Shown here: piece by piece, positions 1-10,454 of the stretch
How positions within the stretch are numbered: position 1 is the stretch's first letter
How the letters are laid out: each line of letters opens with the position of its first letter
Assembly: GCA_010093685.1 (NCBI GenBank)
Contig: MU006224.1
Coordinates: 712,476-776,475, forward strand
Direction of reading: 5' to 3'
From: Ophiobolus disseminans
Lineage: Eukaryota; Ascomycota; Dothideomycetes; Pleosporales; Phaeosphaeriaceae
DNA length: 64,000 nucleotides
The notes under the pieces: model-generated
The model's input: the letters and a program-made list of their open reading frames with translations, nothing else
The model's database searches: none
What the model was told of the DNA's origin: nothing
Made by a program: the position numbers and the translations under genes

Positions 1-328
1 CGCCGTACTGCTCGAGCAGTTCCTTGTCCTCTTTGCTGATAATTTTCCTGGCCTTCGGGCTGACCACCACGCCTGCAAACTTCTGTCCGACATGCAACTC
101 CCTCATCATGCCGAGACGCATGAGCCTCTTTCCTGAGCATCGTTTCGCATCGCAGTGTCCGAGATCCCAGCATGCTGCTTTGTACGCGGGCTTCGCAGGT
201 CTGGGGTTCGAGGCATCGCCCTCATCTTGCACCTCGGCATCTGGGCGAGGACGAGGAGGACCACGCGCTTTTGTTGGTTTGTTGCCGTATTTGTTGTTTG
301 GCTTGAAGTCTTTCTTGTGGCGAACCAT
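1..328 (-). CDS. TSR3: 18S rRNA aminocarboxypropyltransferase Tsr3, N-terminal part (cut by window edge)
   Basis: Reading the minus strand from the ATG at 328 gives an open frame to the window edge, about 109 residues. It starts MVRHKKDFKPNNKYG, passes through a basic, proline-rich leader, then reaches the segment CWDLGHCDAKRCSGKRLMR (about residues 50-68) followed by LHVGQKFAGVVVSPKA. The W-D-x-x-H-C-D-x-K-x-C-S-G-x-x-L motif is typical of the N-terminal RLI-like domain of Tsr3. Tsr3 adds the aminocarboxypropyl group from S-adenosylmethionine to a hypermodified uridine of 18S rRNA late in 40S maturation, in the cytoplasm. The C-terminal catalytic half lies outside the window. A CRE-like site sits about 118 bp upstream of the start. 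The identification is confident; completeness cannot be judged. Confidence 0.9.
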   Translation of the reverse strand, partial: MVRHKKDFKPNNKYGNKPTKARGPPRPRPDAEVQDEGDASNPRPAKPAYKAACWDLGHCDAKRCSGKRLMRLGMMRELHVGQKFAGVVVSPKARKIISKEDKELLEQYG

Positions 329-877
329 GGTGATGCTTTAGCAGATTATGGGGGTACAGTCGCGGAGTGAAGTTGAAGTTTTGGTGGGGCGGGAATGATT
401 GATTCCATATCGATAGCTAAAACCTCGCGCTAAGACTAAACTCGATGACGTCGAGCGTCCATGCGAAGGCTCGTATTTGGTGATGCACTAATTCGTCAAG
501 GTGCTACTATTCAATAAATACTGCAATAATCTATACTCTTGCATTGAAGCCCTGTTCCACTCTAAAATTGTTCTTAGTAGTATTTTGAAGATGAACAGAC
601 GCAAAGCTCCATGTCAAAATCTAGGTAACAAAGGATACGAACTCTTGCATCACCAAATACACGTTCCTTCGTAATCCATGTAGTCTTCCTATAGCGAATA
701 TGTGCAGCTGTGGAGTGGATATACATCATGTCAAGCCATGGTCAGTTGCTACATACAAGCGAAGGGAAGCCGAGGCTTCAAACCCGAAGAGACGCGAACT
801 ATACCCGCCGCTGCAAATGCATACAAATGTGCTTCGCTAATTCGACCTACCAACTTTTCACCCCTGTTGACCAAACG
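329..877. other. Intergenic: TSR3 promoter and 3' flank of the GGA gene
   Basis: TSR3 and the GGA gene are both on the minus strand, so this stretch is the TSR3 promoter plus the 3' flank of GGA. Apart from the CRE-like site I see no open frame with coding character and no repeat. Confidence 0.5.
446..453. promoter_or_regulatory. CRE-like site upstream of TSR3
   Basis: TGACGTCG lies inside the near-palindrome CTCGATGACGTCGAG, about 118 bp upstream of the TSR3 start codon. TGACGT-type sites are bound by fungal bZIP factors of the ATF/CREB class. Position and palindromy are seen; binding is an inference. Confidence 0.3.
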
Positions 878-3140
878 TTATAACACGCCGAGACTCGCAA
901 TTTCGCCCATCTCATTCTTCGGCTGTCCGCCATAGGTATACGAAGCTTTCCACCTCATTTTGACTGTATTGCCAGACCCTCGCTGCACATTGTTGACTCG
1001 GATTGTCTGCGTGATGCCGTGCTTTTGGTTTGGGCCGAGATTAACACCTGACTGCGGTTCAAGTTGCAGCTGTGCACCCTACGTCTGTTAGATATGCATG
1101 CAATCCGGCTGGGTTTTCGGTTCTTACCTTGGATGCAGCAACTTGTAATGTCAGGCTTGCTATCGGAAGTGGAGTATTGTTGGAAATCCGCGAGTTGATC
1201 AGGAGGGTGGTGTCGGTCTCTCGTGAAACATTGAAAAGAACGTTGATACTGGTGTTGGTCACAGTGATTTCTTTGCTAGTATCTGGCACTGATGAAGCAA
1301 ATGTCCACTCATCATCATCATTTGCAGCGCTTGTGCTACTTTGCGCAAGATTGGATGTTGGTGCAGTGATGGCTCCACCTAACAAATCAACTGTCGCAGA
1401 GGCTGGTGGCGGCTGCTTGACCGACTGCTGATACTGGAACGGTGATCCTTGTCTGGGGGTCGAAGTCAGAGCCGCAAATGGGTCCGGCGACCGAGCGGGC
1501 TGGACAGGACCGTGTGAGATAGCAGACGGTAGAGGCGTCCTCATCTGCGGTGGTGTCGGAGTCTGTGTCGATGCGAATAGATCATTGATTTGCTGTGCGG
1601 AGGTCTTCTTTTGCTGTGCCTGTGACTGGGGTACGGGCATGCCAGAAAGTCCTAGGACTGAACCATTTGAACCACCTAGCGCTATACTGCCAGACTGGCC
1701 GTAGCTGTCTCCAGTCAAAGACAATCCCAGCAGATCGTCTTCCAAAGCATGACCTGTAGAGCCTGGTTGTTGGGCGACTTCCGAGGTTTGAGATGCTGAT
1801 GCTGACGACTCTGAATCACCAAAATCGATGAGGTTCAACGTGTTGTTTGGCCCCTGCGACACGCCAGCTCCACTTCGTCCAAGTGTGCCTTGAGGTATGT
1901 TGTTGGCGCCTTCTATGTCTCCCTTTTTGAAGAGTTTATAACGCTCTATCGTTCGGTGTATGCTGTCGTTGATCTCGAAAAGCTTCGCGACTGCTTCATG
2001 ATCCTCGGAATCTTCTTCACACATCTTCTGGATCTTCGGTTGTGCGTTCTGTAGCGCGCTCGCGAGCTCCTGTCGTAACGTTAGAATCGCACTCATGAAG
2101 CCATGCGTAGTCGCTCACCTCGAACACATCGCCCTCCTTTATTTGGTCACCCTGCTTATAGCCCTGTAACATCTCTTCGAGTATACGCGCCTTTTGTTGA
2201 ATCCTGCCTACTTCTTCGGCAGCCTTTGCGCGCCAGTTTGTTTTGTTTCTTGTGTCGTAGCCAGCCATGACTTTCATGAGCTTGTTCGCTTCCTGCAGAT
2301 CCTGGGGGCCGCCTCGTCGGATGAGCTCTTGCAATTTCGCTGATTGCGCCTCTCGTTCTTCTTCCTCCATTTCTTCTGCAGATCGAAGATTCTGCCACAC
2401 GTTAGCAAGGCAGTATAGTGTTTGACACACGCCAACATACGTCGCTTGGGTTCAACACAGCCGCGTCCTCCTTCCGAATTTCTGGGAACATGTAGCCTTT
2501 GAGGCTCAAGAGCCTATGCATGTCTCTTATAAAGCCTAGATCGTCCTTGTACCGCGATGTCTGGCATATCGTTTGCCGCCATTCTTCTATCAATTCGAGA
2601 ATTCTGTTCTGCACGCGTGACGGATGCATCGGAGGACGCTCGGGGAAACGGCGGACGAGTTCGTTGAGGAACTCTTTGGTGCTGATCTGGAGATGGAAGG
2701 CATATCCGCAGTTTTTGACGCAAATATCGAGGAGCTGTGCTATGGTGAGCGTGGCGTCGACAGGACTAGGTAGCACATTATACATTGAGAGCGAGGAGGG
2801 CCACATTTTGGTTGCGGTGGTTGATGTAGCTGACAATAGTAACGGCCGCTTCACGGGGCCTGGGCGCAGTCAGTCGAAATGCACTTAGCAGTGGTGTATA
2901 AGATTCCTACGCTGAGCCCTTCTTGCTGTTGATCAAGTCGGTAATCTCGAGGTTTAGGGCTAGGTTCGGCTCGAAATTCTGCGGGTCGCACGCTTGTACT
3001 GTTTCATGAACTGTGAGTCTTGTTCATTGCCGCGCATCTGGAGTTGCCGTACATATAAAGCGCTGTATCTGCGAAGTCGGTGCCTCCCCGAATGCGCCGT
3101 AGCGATCCCGCGCAGCCATTCGCGCAGACGCAGCCTCCAT
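878..3140 (-). CDS. GGA: GGA-type ARF-binding clathrin adaptor (VHS-GAT-GAE)
   Basis: Seven exons on the minus strand join in frame: 3140-3053, 3010-2911, 2859-2784, 2734-2441, 2391-2119, 2069-1128 and 1069-878, giving 654 residues. An in-frame stop lies just upstream of the chosen ATG; a second ATG at 3119 is possible. The VHS domain (about residues 22-165) includes ACDPQNFEPNLALNLEITD, LLDICVKNCGYAFHLQIS and FLNELVRRFPERPP. A helical GAT region follows (about 190-310, rich in E, K and L). A Ser/Gln/Pro-rich hinge (about 320-530) carries acidic DLLGLS-like clathrin-box motifs, and the end is a gamma-ear (GAE) domain with DEWTFASSVPD and a final GEIASLGVL. GGAs bind Arf-GTP at the trans-Golgi and sort cargo to endosomes. 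Domain order and length fit fungal Gga1/Gga2. The first intron, 42 nt, is at the short end. Confidence 0.9.
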
Positions 3141-3539
3141 CGCACCGCCGGGTAATAGAGTTTATCGTGGCTCAGGGAGGGGGTCTGTGTAGTCGCGCCA
3201 GTTTGGAGGTGTAGCAAAGGATATGGCGAGATTGCTGGTATGGTCAAGGTGTTGAACGTGGGATTGGTGGGGTCTGAATAACAGCACCATCGAGTCCAGG
3301 GTGGCTTGGCGCCACACAGCCACAGTTACGTCAGGCAGTGAATTTCATGCCCTTATTTTTGTCGATTCGAGGCAAACCAATTGCAGACTCCACTCATAGG
3401 AAGTTTTTAGGGAGGGTAACACTGCACCACTAAAGTAATGATCCAATCGTGCTCATCTTGCGTTCTGGTTTCTAACTATATCTCACTGAGAGCTGCGTTT
3501 ATATCCTGCTAGACTCAATGCATTTCGTCCCATTTTCAC
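3141..3539. other. Intergenic: GGA promoter and 3' flank of the MAPEG gene
   Basis: About 400 bp between two minus-strand genes. A 95-codon frame runs through part of it but is out of frame with both neighbours and has no recognisable domain. No repeat or RNA gene seen. Confidence 0.5.
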
Positions 3540-4103
3540 TTAAATCTGCCAGTAGCCCTTGATGAGGTACGCTGCGTATCCCGCCAAAGAGGCAAGCACA
3601 GCCTGAGTACCGAAGAAACCAACAGGCCTTCCTGCCCCTATTGCGTCCTGTGCAAACAGTCCAAATTCGGTATGGCTCACACGCAAAGCGAAAAGAGCAC
3701 CAAGTGCAGAATTGATAAAGGTTCTGGGAGTCCGTCAATCAGAGTCCGCAGTTTGCATAGACCGATTCTTACCTGTTTGCTCCGTTTAGTTCAGCCAACA
3801 AGGCAACAACAAGGACTAAAGGAACGTTTTCGGTGAAGTTAGAATGCGCGCGGGTTGCGACGTAGAGAAGATCCTTGGAGCCTTTTGTCTCATCCGCCTT
3901 GTCGCCCATGTAGCTGTGCAGGTTGTCAGAAAGCTCATTCTAGGAATTGATTGACTAAACAACACATACGTCTCAGTGGATAGACGCTGCATAGTAACGC
4001 GGTTTTGCAGATACATATGGTATGCAGCGAATGGAAGTGCCCACGTTGCGGTAGCAGGCGCAAGCAGAGGCATTGGGATACCGAGTCCAACTTTAGTAGC
4101 CAT
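3540..4103 (-). CDS. MAPEG-family membrane protein
   Basis: Three exons (4103-3970, 3913-3773, 3723-3540) give 152 residues. The sequence begins MATKVGLGIPMPLLAPATA, continues with LPFAAYHMYLQNRVTMQRLST, then has the family core RAHSNFTENVPLVLVVALLAELNGANR, in which R-A-x-x-N-F-x-E is the MAPEG signature, and ends LAGYAAYLIKGYWQI. Four hydrophobic segments are spaced as in MAPEG proteins (membrane-associated proteins in eicosanoid and glutathione metabolism), which are small ER or outer-membrane glutathione-dependent enzymes. The exact reaction of the fungal members is not known to me. An in-frame ATG at 4148 would add 15 residues; the start at 4103 matches the usual family N-terminus better. 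Confidence 0.85.
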
Positions 4104-4625
4104 TTTTCGTACGGGTTCTCCTACAGGCGTGGAAAGGTAATTGACCATTGAGTCAAAAATTGGGAGATGAGCAGTAATTTATGTGTCTAGAAGCTTGGTG
4201 TGGAGATAGTGGTAGTAGTACTTCGGCGGATCGATGTTCGAGACAGCATAGTTTGGATCTAGTACGTCATTCTGTGGACCTGGAAATTAGCTTGGCGGGA
4301 ACAATCGTTCCGTTCAATTCGAACTTTGGATGCACGGAAAGAAGACCGTGGACCTGTATTTGAATCTCAAAAAAGAGCAGGCTATGATTGAGTTGGGTAC
4401 GAAATGGTGTTGATGCTGGTGTACAAGTTGGAAATGAGGCGCCACTCCTGTTACCGACGTCAGAGGCGAAATTCAATGTCTGCGAAGCGTATTCGTAGTC
4501 AGGAGAACCTCGCAACTGTGGATACGATGAGTTTCCCATGAGAGAGTCACATACCGCTGCAATGCTATGCGCCAGTATGAGCGCCAGTCAACCGAATAGA
4601 GTAGGAGCGTGCAAAGAGGGCAAGG
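4104..4625. other. Intergenic: MAPEG promoter and MDM35 3' flank
   Basis: About 520 bp. A 90-codon minus-strand frame (4539-4267) starts MGNSSYPQLRGS but has no domain and no splice link to MDM35 that I could defend. I treat it as untranslated. Confidence 0.4.
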
Positions 4626-5075
4626 CTATCGATTCTGTAGACATCAGTATTAGCTTGGCTTGCGCAAAGAATGAGCAGGCCATCTACCGGTTTCATGTGC
4701 TCGGCGTCGTTTTCTCTGTTATCGTCTCGAACTTCTTTCAGCATTTTATCGATGCCCCGTTCGTTCAATGCTTTCTGTTGATCGAGTCAGAACGAAAATG
4801 GTGCTGGCTCGAGTTGGGACTGACTGAAAGACATTTCTCATATTGCTCGAATATGGGTTTGCATTCGTCGGTCGTTGCAGTGCCTCTCAAAAACTCTTAT
4901 CTATCGTTAGTCATGTACAGGCGTCAGTGTTTAAAGAACATACTCTCGCTGTACCATTTTAGGAAGCAATTATCGTAGCGCCTGTAAAAGATCAACAATG
5001 ATCTAAGAAAGTAACGGCCAAGCTTCGTGCTCACTCTTTGACTTCATTGCATTCTGGTGCTAGTGAAGCTGACAT
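4626..5075 (-). CDS. MDM35: Mdm35/TRIAP1-like twin CX9C protein of the mitochondrial intermembrane space
   Basis: Five small exons (5075-5035, 4981-4944, 4895-4825, 4774-4688, 4634-4626) give 81 residues. The protein starts MSASLAPECNEVKERYDNC and has two CX9C motifs, C-NEVKERYDN-C and C-KPIFEQYEK-C. Between them is FLKWYSEKFLRG, and a charged helix ending NDAEHMK follows, as in yeast Mdm35 and human TRIAP1. Mdm35 is oxidised by Mia40 and partners with Ups1/PRELI proteins to move phosphatidic acid between mitochondrial membranes. The last coding exon is only 9 nt (Asn-Arg-stop); if its intron, which has a good branch site, is retained, the tail would be about 30 residues longer. The frame is open upstream to 5240, so a long leader is possible but not expected. 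The gene is divergent from RRP6. Confidence 0.88.
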
Positions 5076-5315
5076 TTTCTCAGGTTTGTGAAGGAGGTTT
5101 GAGAGCTGCGCCACGCCAGCAAGTGACGGCAAGGGCGCAACTGCCATTTTCTTATCGATAGGCGCGTCGTCACTAGCGCCAAAGTAAGTTGACATTTCTT
5201 TCATGTTGCGACGGCCTCCATTCTTTACCTCGCGCAACAATCCAAGTCAAGAGGGCGCATCACCTCAAGTCTTAGTGGAACGCGCCTGACGATAATGAGC
5301 ACCCAGTAGCTCACC
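5076..5315. promoter_or_regulatory. Shared divergent promoter of MDM35 and RRP6
   Basis: Only 240 bp separate the two divergent start codons, so both promoters must lie here or overlap the 5' ends. No clear TATA box is visible, as is usual for housekeeping genes. Confidence 0.5.
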
Positions 5316-7796
5316 ATGGATTCCTTCAAGACGCTACAGGACGATATATCTAAAGCGCTTGTGTCAACGACGCGCTCTGCTTCCCACATAGGAGCAGCCG
5401 ACATTGCTTTCCAGCGATCGCTCAACCCCGAAGTCGGCTCTCAATTGGACGCACAGAATGCGCGCCTCCTTCATCTCGCACAGCGCCTTCTCGAAAATGC
5501 TGCAGCGAGCTCGGACGCTGTAGGTCCCAAGCTACCCGACGCCGAGGCCATAGACGCCAATTGGAGGGGGGTTGTTGATGTCATCGACAGCTTGCTTGAG
5601 AAGGCCGACATCAGTCTCGACGAGTACACGGGCGTTGTGAAGCGCCTGAGTCCGAGCGCCGAGCAGGTACGAGGAAGTCATGTGCGTGGCGCGAGAGCAT
5701 TGCTGACCGGCTTTCAGACTATCACAAAGCCCCGACCGAACATCGCCGAGAGGAAGCACATCCCAAAGCCCCAGCTCCTGTTCGAGCATGCGCCGTCCAA
5801 CAACGAGACTGGCGGCTACCGCCCGTTGCTGACCACAAAGCCACATGCGAAGGTTCCGCTGCAAGAATGTCTGAAGACATTCAAAGACAGCAGAGGCCGA
5901 GAACAGTATGCCTGCCACACATGTGCATCTGCAAAGCTTACCCGAGACAGATACCCACATCCATATGAGACAGAGATCAACTCCTACGACTACCCGCGAA
6001 CCGTTTACGAAATCGCCGAACCGAAACCATATCAGCCTTTCGAATCCACCACTGCCACGCTCGTCGATACGCCCGAAGCACTGGCTGTGATGCTGTCCGA
6101 ACTGAAGACTGCCAAGGAGATTGCGATTGATCTGGAACATCACGACAACCGAACCTATATTGGGTTAGTATCACTGATGCAAATTAGCACTCGAGAGAAA
6201 GACTGGATAGTCGACACGTTGAAGCCTTGGCGGCGGAAACTAGAGTGCCTCAATGAGGTGTTTGCGGATCCCACTATCCTCAAAGTGCTTCACGGTGCGT
6301 TCATGGATATCGTCTGGCTCCAGCGAGATCTCGGTTTGTACGTGGTGGGACTCTTTGATACTTTCCACGCGGCCAGATCTTTGGGCTACCCTGGAGGAAG
6401 TCTCGCATATCTACTGGAGAGATTCGTGCAGTTCAAGGCACAGAAACAGTATCAGCTCGCGGACTGGAGGGTACGACCACTCGGCCCTGAGCTCTTTGAG
6501 TATGCCCGTGCAGATACTCATTTTCTCCTATATGTTTACGACAACATGCGAAATGAATTGGTCGAGAAGTCTGACTTCCCCGACCCCGAGAGAAACAAGG
6601 TGCAGGATGTGCTCTTGAAATCCAAAGAGACAGCTTTGCAACGCTACGAAAACCCCGTCTATGACACTGAACTTGGCCTCGGTTCATCAGGTTGGCATAA
6701 ACTTATCATGCGTACTCCCGCTCAGTTCTCGCCCCAGCAATTTGCCGTGTTCAGGGCAGTTCACCAGTGGAGAGACAATCTTAGTCGGAAAGAGGACGAA
6801 AGCCCGCTCTTCATCATGCCGAACCACGCTGTCTTTTCCGTGGCACGAGACATGCCCGCTGACAAAGCTGCACTTTTCACATCTATTCAGCACGTATCTC
6901 ACATCATCCGAGCCAAGGCAGACGAGCTCGTAAACGTAGTCGCCAAAGCCAAACAGGAGGGTCTGAACGGACCAGAGCTTAACGATGTACTCAAGACAAT
7001 TGAGGACATGAGAGAAGCACGATACGCCCAATTCGAGACTCCGAGGAAGACGATACCTCCTGCCGCACCCACACCTCAGGAGGCTGCCCCGTTAGGCATG
7101 GTCGCCAATGCTCCTGCTGCGGTTCGCGAATCCTCATCCAAGTTCTGGGGCGAGCTTTGGGATAGCAATACAGCTGGTGAAGACCGGCCTGTGTCAACTC
7201 TCAATGTGGACCTTGCACTCCCATTACCGCCCCTGACTGCAGAAATATTTTCCACCGCTAATGGTTCAGCCGATGCTGCGACTCCCAAAGCCGAGAAGCC
7301 TAATTATACCTTTATTCCTAAGGAAGACCGACCACAGGAAGATGAGCGCACAGATCTGTTCATCGTCAAACAACTTGGTGGTCAGAAGCGAAAGCGCACT
7401 GCGGCTGCTGAGGAGCAATCATTCACCACACCCGCACTTGATCCCATGCAAGACGACGAGATCATGATTGACCAGGAGGAATCAGAAGAAGCGGATCGCG
7501 CACGTGAAAAGGCAGCCAAGAAAGCGCTTAAGAAGCAAAAGAAGAGAGAAGAGGCCGCTCGTGCCGCCAACCCGCACCAGGACAACGAACCAGCATTCGA
7601 CTATGCCAATGCGCCTTCGATTCTTCACGCCAACGACGATCAAGGCAAGAAGGGCAGAAAAGATAAGAAGGATAAGAAAGACAAGAAGAAGAAGAATCCT
7701 CAGTTTGCTCCCTTCTCGGGCATGACAGACGCGCCGAAAGGACTCCCTCGGGCTCAGAAGGAGAAAGCCGGACGGAGTCGCACGTTCCAATCTTGA
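5316..7796 (+). CDS. RRP6: Exosome 3'-5' exoribonuclease Rrp6 (PM/Scl-100, EXOSC10)
   Basis: One uninterrupted exon of 826 codons, with start context CTCACCATGG. Residues about 5-110 match the PMC2NT region that binds Rrp47/C1D. The DEDD-Y nuclease core follows: IAIDLEHHD supplies D272 and E274, HGAFMDIVW supplies D331, and YARAD supplies Y396 and D400, so all catalytic residues are present. An HRDC domain follows (about 450-540). The C-terminal third is low-complexity and very basic (KKGRKDKKDKKDKKKK), consistent with nuclear targeting and the Rrp6 lasso. Rrp6 trims and degrades rRNA, snoRNA and aberrant nuclear transcripts as part of the nuclear exosome. The gene is intact. Confidence 0.96.
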   Translation: MDSFKTLQDDISKALVSTTRSASHIGAADIAFQRSLNPEVGSQLDAQNARLLHLAQRLLENAAASSDAVGPKLPDAEAIDANWRGVVDVIDSLLEKADISLDEYTGVVKRLSPSAEQVRGSHVRGARALLTGFQTITKPRPNIAERKHIPKPQLLFEHAPSNNETGGYRPLLTTKPHAKVPLQECLKTFKDSRGREQYACHTCASAKLTRDRYPHPYETEINSYDYPRTVYEIAEPKPYQPFESTTATLVDTPEALAVMLSELKTAKEIAIDLEHHDNRTYIGLVSLMQISTREKDWIVDTLKPWRRKLECLNEVFADPTILKVLHGAFMDIVWLQRDLGLYVVGLFDTFHAARSLGYPGGSLAYLLERFVQFKAQKQYQLADWRVRPLGPELFEYARADTHFLLYVYDNMRNELVEKSDFPDPERNKVQDVLLKSKETALQRYENPVYDTELGLGSSGWHKLIMRTPAQFSPQQFAVFRAVHQWRDNLSRKEDESPLFIMPNHAVFSVARDMPADKAALFTSIQHVSHIIRAKADELVNVVAKAKQEGLNGPELNDVLKTIEDMREARYAQFETPRKTIPPAAPTPQEAAPLGMVANAPAAVRESSSKFWGELWDSNTAGEDRPVSTLNVDLALPLPPLTAEIFSTANGSADAATPKAEKPNYTFIPKEDRPQEDERTDLFIVKQLGGQKRKRTAAAEEQSFTTPALDPMQDDEIMIDQEESEEADRAREKAAKKALKKQKKREEAARAANPHQDNEPAFDYANAPSILHANDDQGKKGRKDKKDKKDKKKKNPQFAPFSGMTDAPKGLPRAQKEKAGRSRTFQS

Positions 7797-8291
7797 GTTG
7801 GTCTGGCAGGAAGGGCGCAGTTTCCATTCTTTGTACATATACCTGCATTGTGATGCTAAACCTAGTCGACCCTTGGTATCATGAGATCAATCCATTGGGA
7901 GCCTTGCTTGCGAGTTGGGGCTACCCTTGTTCTTTTCAAAGTCTCAAGTCTGTTTGTTCATTTGCACCTACTCGATCTCTAGCTCTGACCTTATCGTCCT
8001 CGATCCACGCCACATCGCGTCTTTCGTCGTACGATTTATTTTCTTACGCCCCTTGTAGACTCAAGGTAGTGATTTCATTAACACTCTACTCCTCAGAAAG
8101 GAAATAGCTTGAGTGGGTGACATGAATTTTAGATGATCGCTGTGGTTGCAGGAAACTAAGGTCCACCTCCAGCTGGGGGCCGCCAAGACATTTCGATACT
8201 TCAGCCTCTCGACTTCGACTCAGCCGTCAAGGCACCCTCGCTCCACCATCGCTCATTCTTCCCGTCATTTGGTCTGACCGAATTTGCGCAA
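7797..8291. other. Intergenic: RRP6 3' flank and promoter of the next gene
   Basis: About 495 bp between two plus-strand genes. I see no supported gene or repeat in it. Confidence 0.5.
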
Positions 8292-10341
8292 ATGTCAGGA
8301 CTTGAGGTTGTTGCTAGCATTGCTGGCGTCGCAGCAGCGGCAATTAAAGTCTCTGTGTGTATGAACGATCTAGCTGAAAATTTAGGGTCGGCCGGACGCG
8401 ATGTGCTGTACATCGCCAACGACATGGCCGGCTTTTCCCAGGTAGGTGGATACATCTAGCTCGAAAATGGCAAACATATTTCAAAATCACAGATGCTGAT
8501 GATCATCAGGTCCTCCGGTTGGTGCATTCAAGTCTAGAAGAGAGCATCAAAGTCGCCGGGTCAAAAGTGATTCAGTCAGTGTTGGATACGCTGCCCCAGT
8601 TGGTTGATCAATGTGGCATGGTGTACGATGAGGCGAACAAGCTCATGGCTGCGCTCAGTCCAACGGCGGGAAAGGAATCCATGTCCTTCTTGAAGAAGGT
8701 AAGATTCATCTTCTACAAAGGCCGAATTACAATTTTACGGAGTCTTCTCGACTCCTCCAAGAGTACTCTGAACTTGTTGCTGGTCACTCTTAATATAGAG
8801 ATGGCTAGGAACAGGAGCCCGGATAAGGCATTAATGTATGTCGTCACATAGGTAATTACTCTAGCTTTTCACTAATCTGAGGTAGGGATCAGCTGCAGAA
8901 CGAGCGTAAAGCATTCATCCGCGTTGTGTACTCCCAGAACCAAGCATTGGATGAAGCAATGAAGGAAGTGGAGAAGGCAAAGAAGGAAGCTGCCAAGTTC
9001 AAAAGCAAACGCGACAAGGAGAAGGAGAAAGTTGAGAAGAAACACGAAGAACCTACCTTTGAGGGTCCTCCTACAAGTCCACCAGAGCGGATGAGTACTC
9101 CATACTCTTACAAACCACCACCTCCATATTCGCTTCACTCAGCGCCCTCAGTCTCGCAGTTGGTCTATCAGCCGCCATCACTCGAGAGGTTCAATAGCGT
9201 GAAAAACTCCTCACAAGCTGTTACCACTCTCGCTTTGAGCCTAGAGCCTGCGACACCGACGGGGCCAACGCCTGCGACTTCACATCCCGGTAAGGAATCG
9301 AATGGAACTTACAATTCGTACGCTAGTTACGCATCACCACCACCACCTGCACAACCTTGTAATGAACCGTGGAACACCTCAGAGCCTGTAAATACGAGCG
9401 CACGAGAGGCCGAGTCCGAAAAACCACGCGAAACTAGTCACAACGGACGACCAGCTGCAGGGAACAGTGGGCAACGAGTGTTCTCCGATCCTGGACCTGG
9501 AATTCCCAGGCAAACATCAAGTGAGCATCTGAACCCTGGTGCAGCACCACGGGAGCGAGCGAGATCCCCATATGGTTTCTCTCGTGTGCCACAGGATGAT
9601 ACACCAAAGGTGGAACGAAAGAGGTCATCTTTCCCGTCTCAGCCCCAGTCTATCCCACAGAACAACGCATCGAAATACCGTACCTTCTCTACACCTGGGC
9701 CCGGAAGTAGCAAGATGGGGAGTGTGCCCGAAGAGCCAGAACTCACCCCGAAAGCTCCGCGAAACTCAACCAGCTCTCAAACGACAGAAGGCAAAAAGCC
9801 TTGGTCCAATTTCCCGGGACCTCCGCCACCTCCACCTCCAGAAGAACCACCAACGACAGAGCAGAGAAAGCCCTCCTTCACATACCAACCACCTCCGCCT
9901 CCACCACCTCCAGCATACACTGGAACCGAGGACGGATCTACTCAACATAAAAGCTCATCATCACAAACACCCTCGCCACCTAAGCCACCTAAAGTCTCTG
10001 CCGAACCTTCGGTCCCACCTTCCCCTCTACCTCGCCACGGCACGACATATATCGTTCTCACACCCTACATCACCCACGAGATTGGCCACCTTTCTCTCGT
10101 CCCCTTCGACACATTAGTCGACGTAACATCGTACACTCCAGAAGAAGACTCTCCACCAAAGCACTACTGGCAAGCCTCGCTCGGCAACCGAAGGGGTCCA
10201 CGAGGATTGTTCCCACACGACGTTGTGTGTTCTGTAGATGATGAGCGAGTAACAAAGGAACTTAGCAAGAATTGGTTTGCAGAAAAGAAAGTGGGGTTTA
10301 TAAGTGATGCGGCGGGCAGGTGTTGGGTTGGGCCGGGATAG
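8292..10341 (+). CDS. STAND-type N-terminal domain, proline-rich linker and SH3-like C-terminus
   Basis: Three exons (8292-8441, 8510-8835, 8886-10341) give 643 residues. The first about 175 residues start MSGLEVVASIAGVAAAAIK and are helical, with LRLVHSSLEESI and LDTLPQLVDQCG. They resemble the fungal N-terminal domain found on NACHT/STAND proteins, but no nucleotide-binding domain follows. Next is a charged coiled stretch (EVEKAKKEAAKFKSKRD), then about 300 residues rich in Pro and Ser with several polyproline runs (PPPPPP). The last about 100 residues read ITHEIGHLSLVPFDTLVDV, then HYWQASL and GPRGLFPHDVV, the pattern of an SH3 domain (ELSF, W, G-LFP-xxV). An adaptor role is plausible and is an inference. 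I do not recognise a named family member. Confidence 0.75.
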
Positions 10342-10454
10342 GAGCGGGGAGAGGCGCTGAGGAGGAGTAAGTGGTGGGCTAAGTAATTCTAGAAAGAAGT
10401 TTCAGATATATCTACATCCTGTCCGATCTGTCCAAACGCCTCATCACTACAGTA

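Noticed and set aside
4538..4978. 146-codon plus-strand frame
   Set aside because: Antisense to MDM35 exons and introns.
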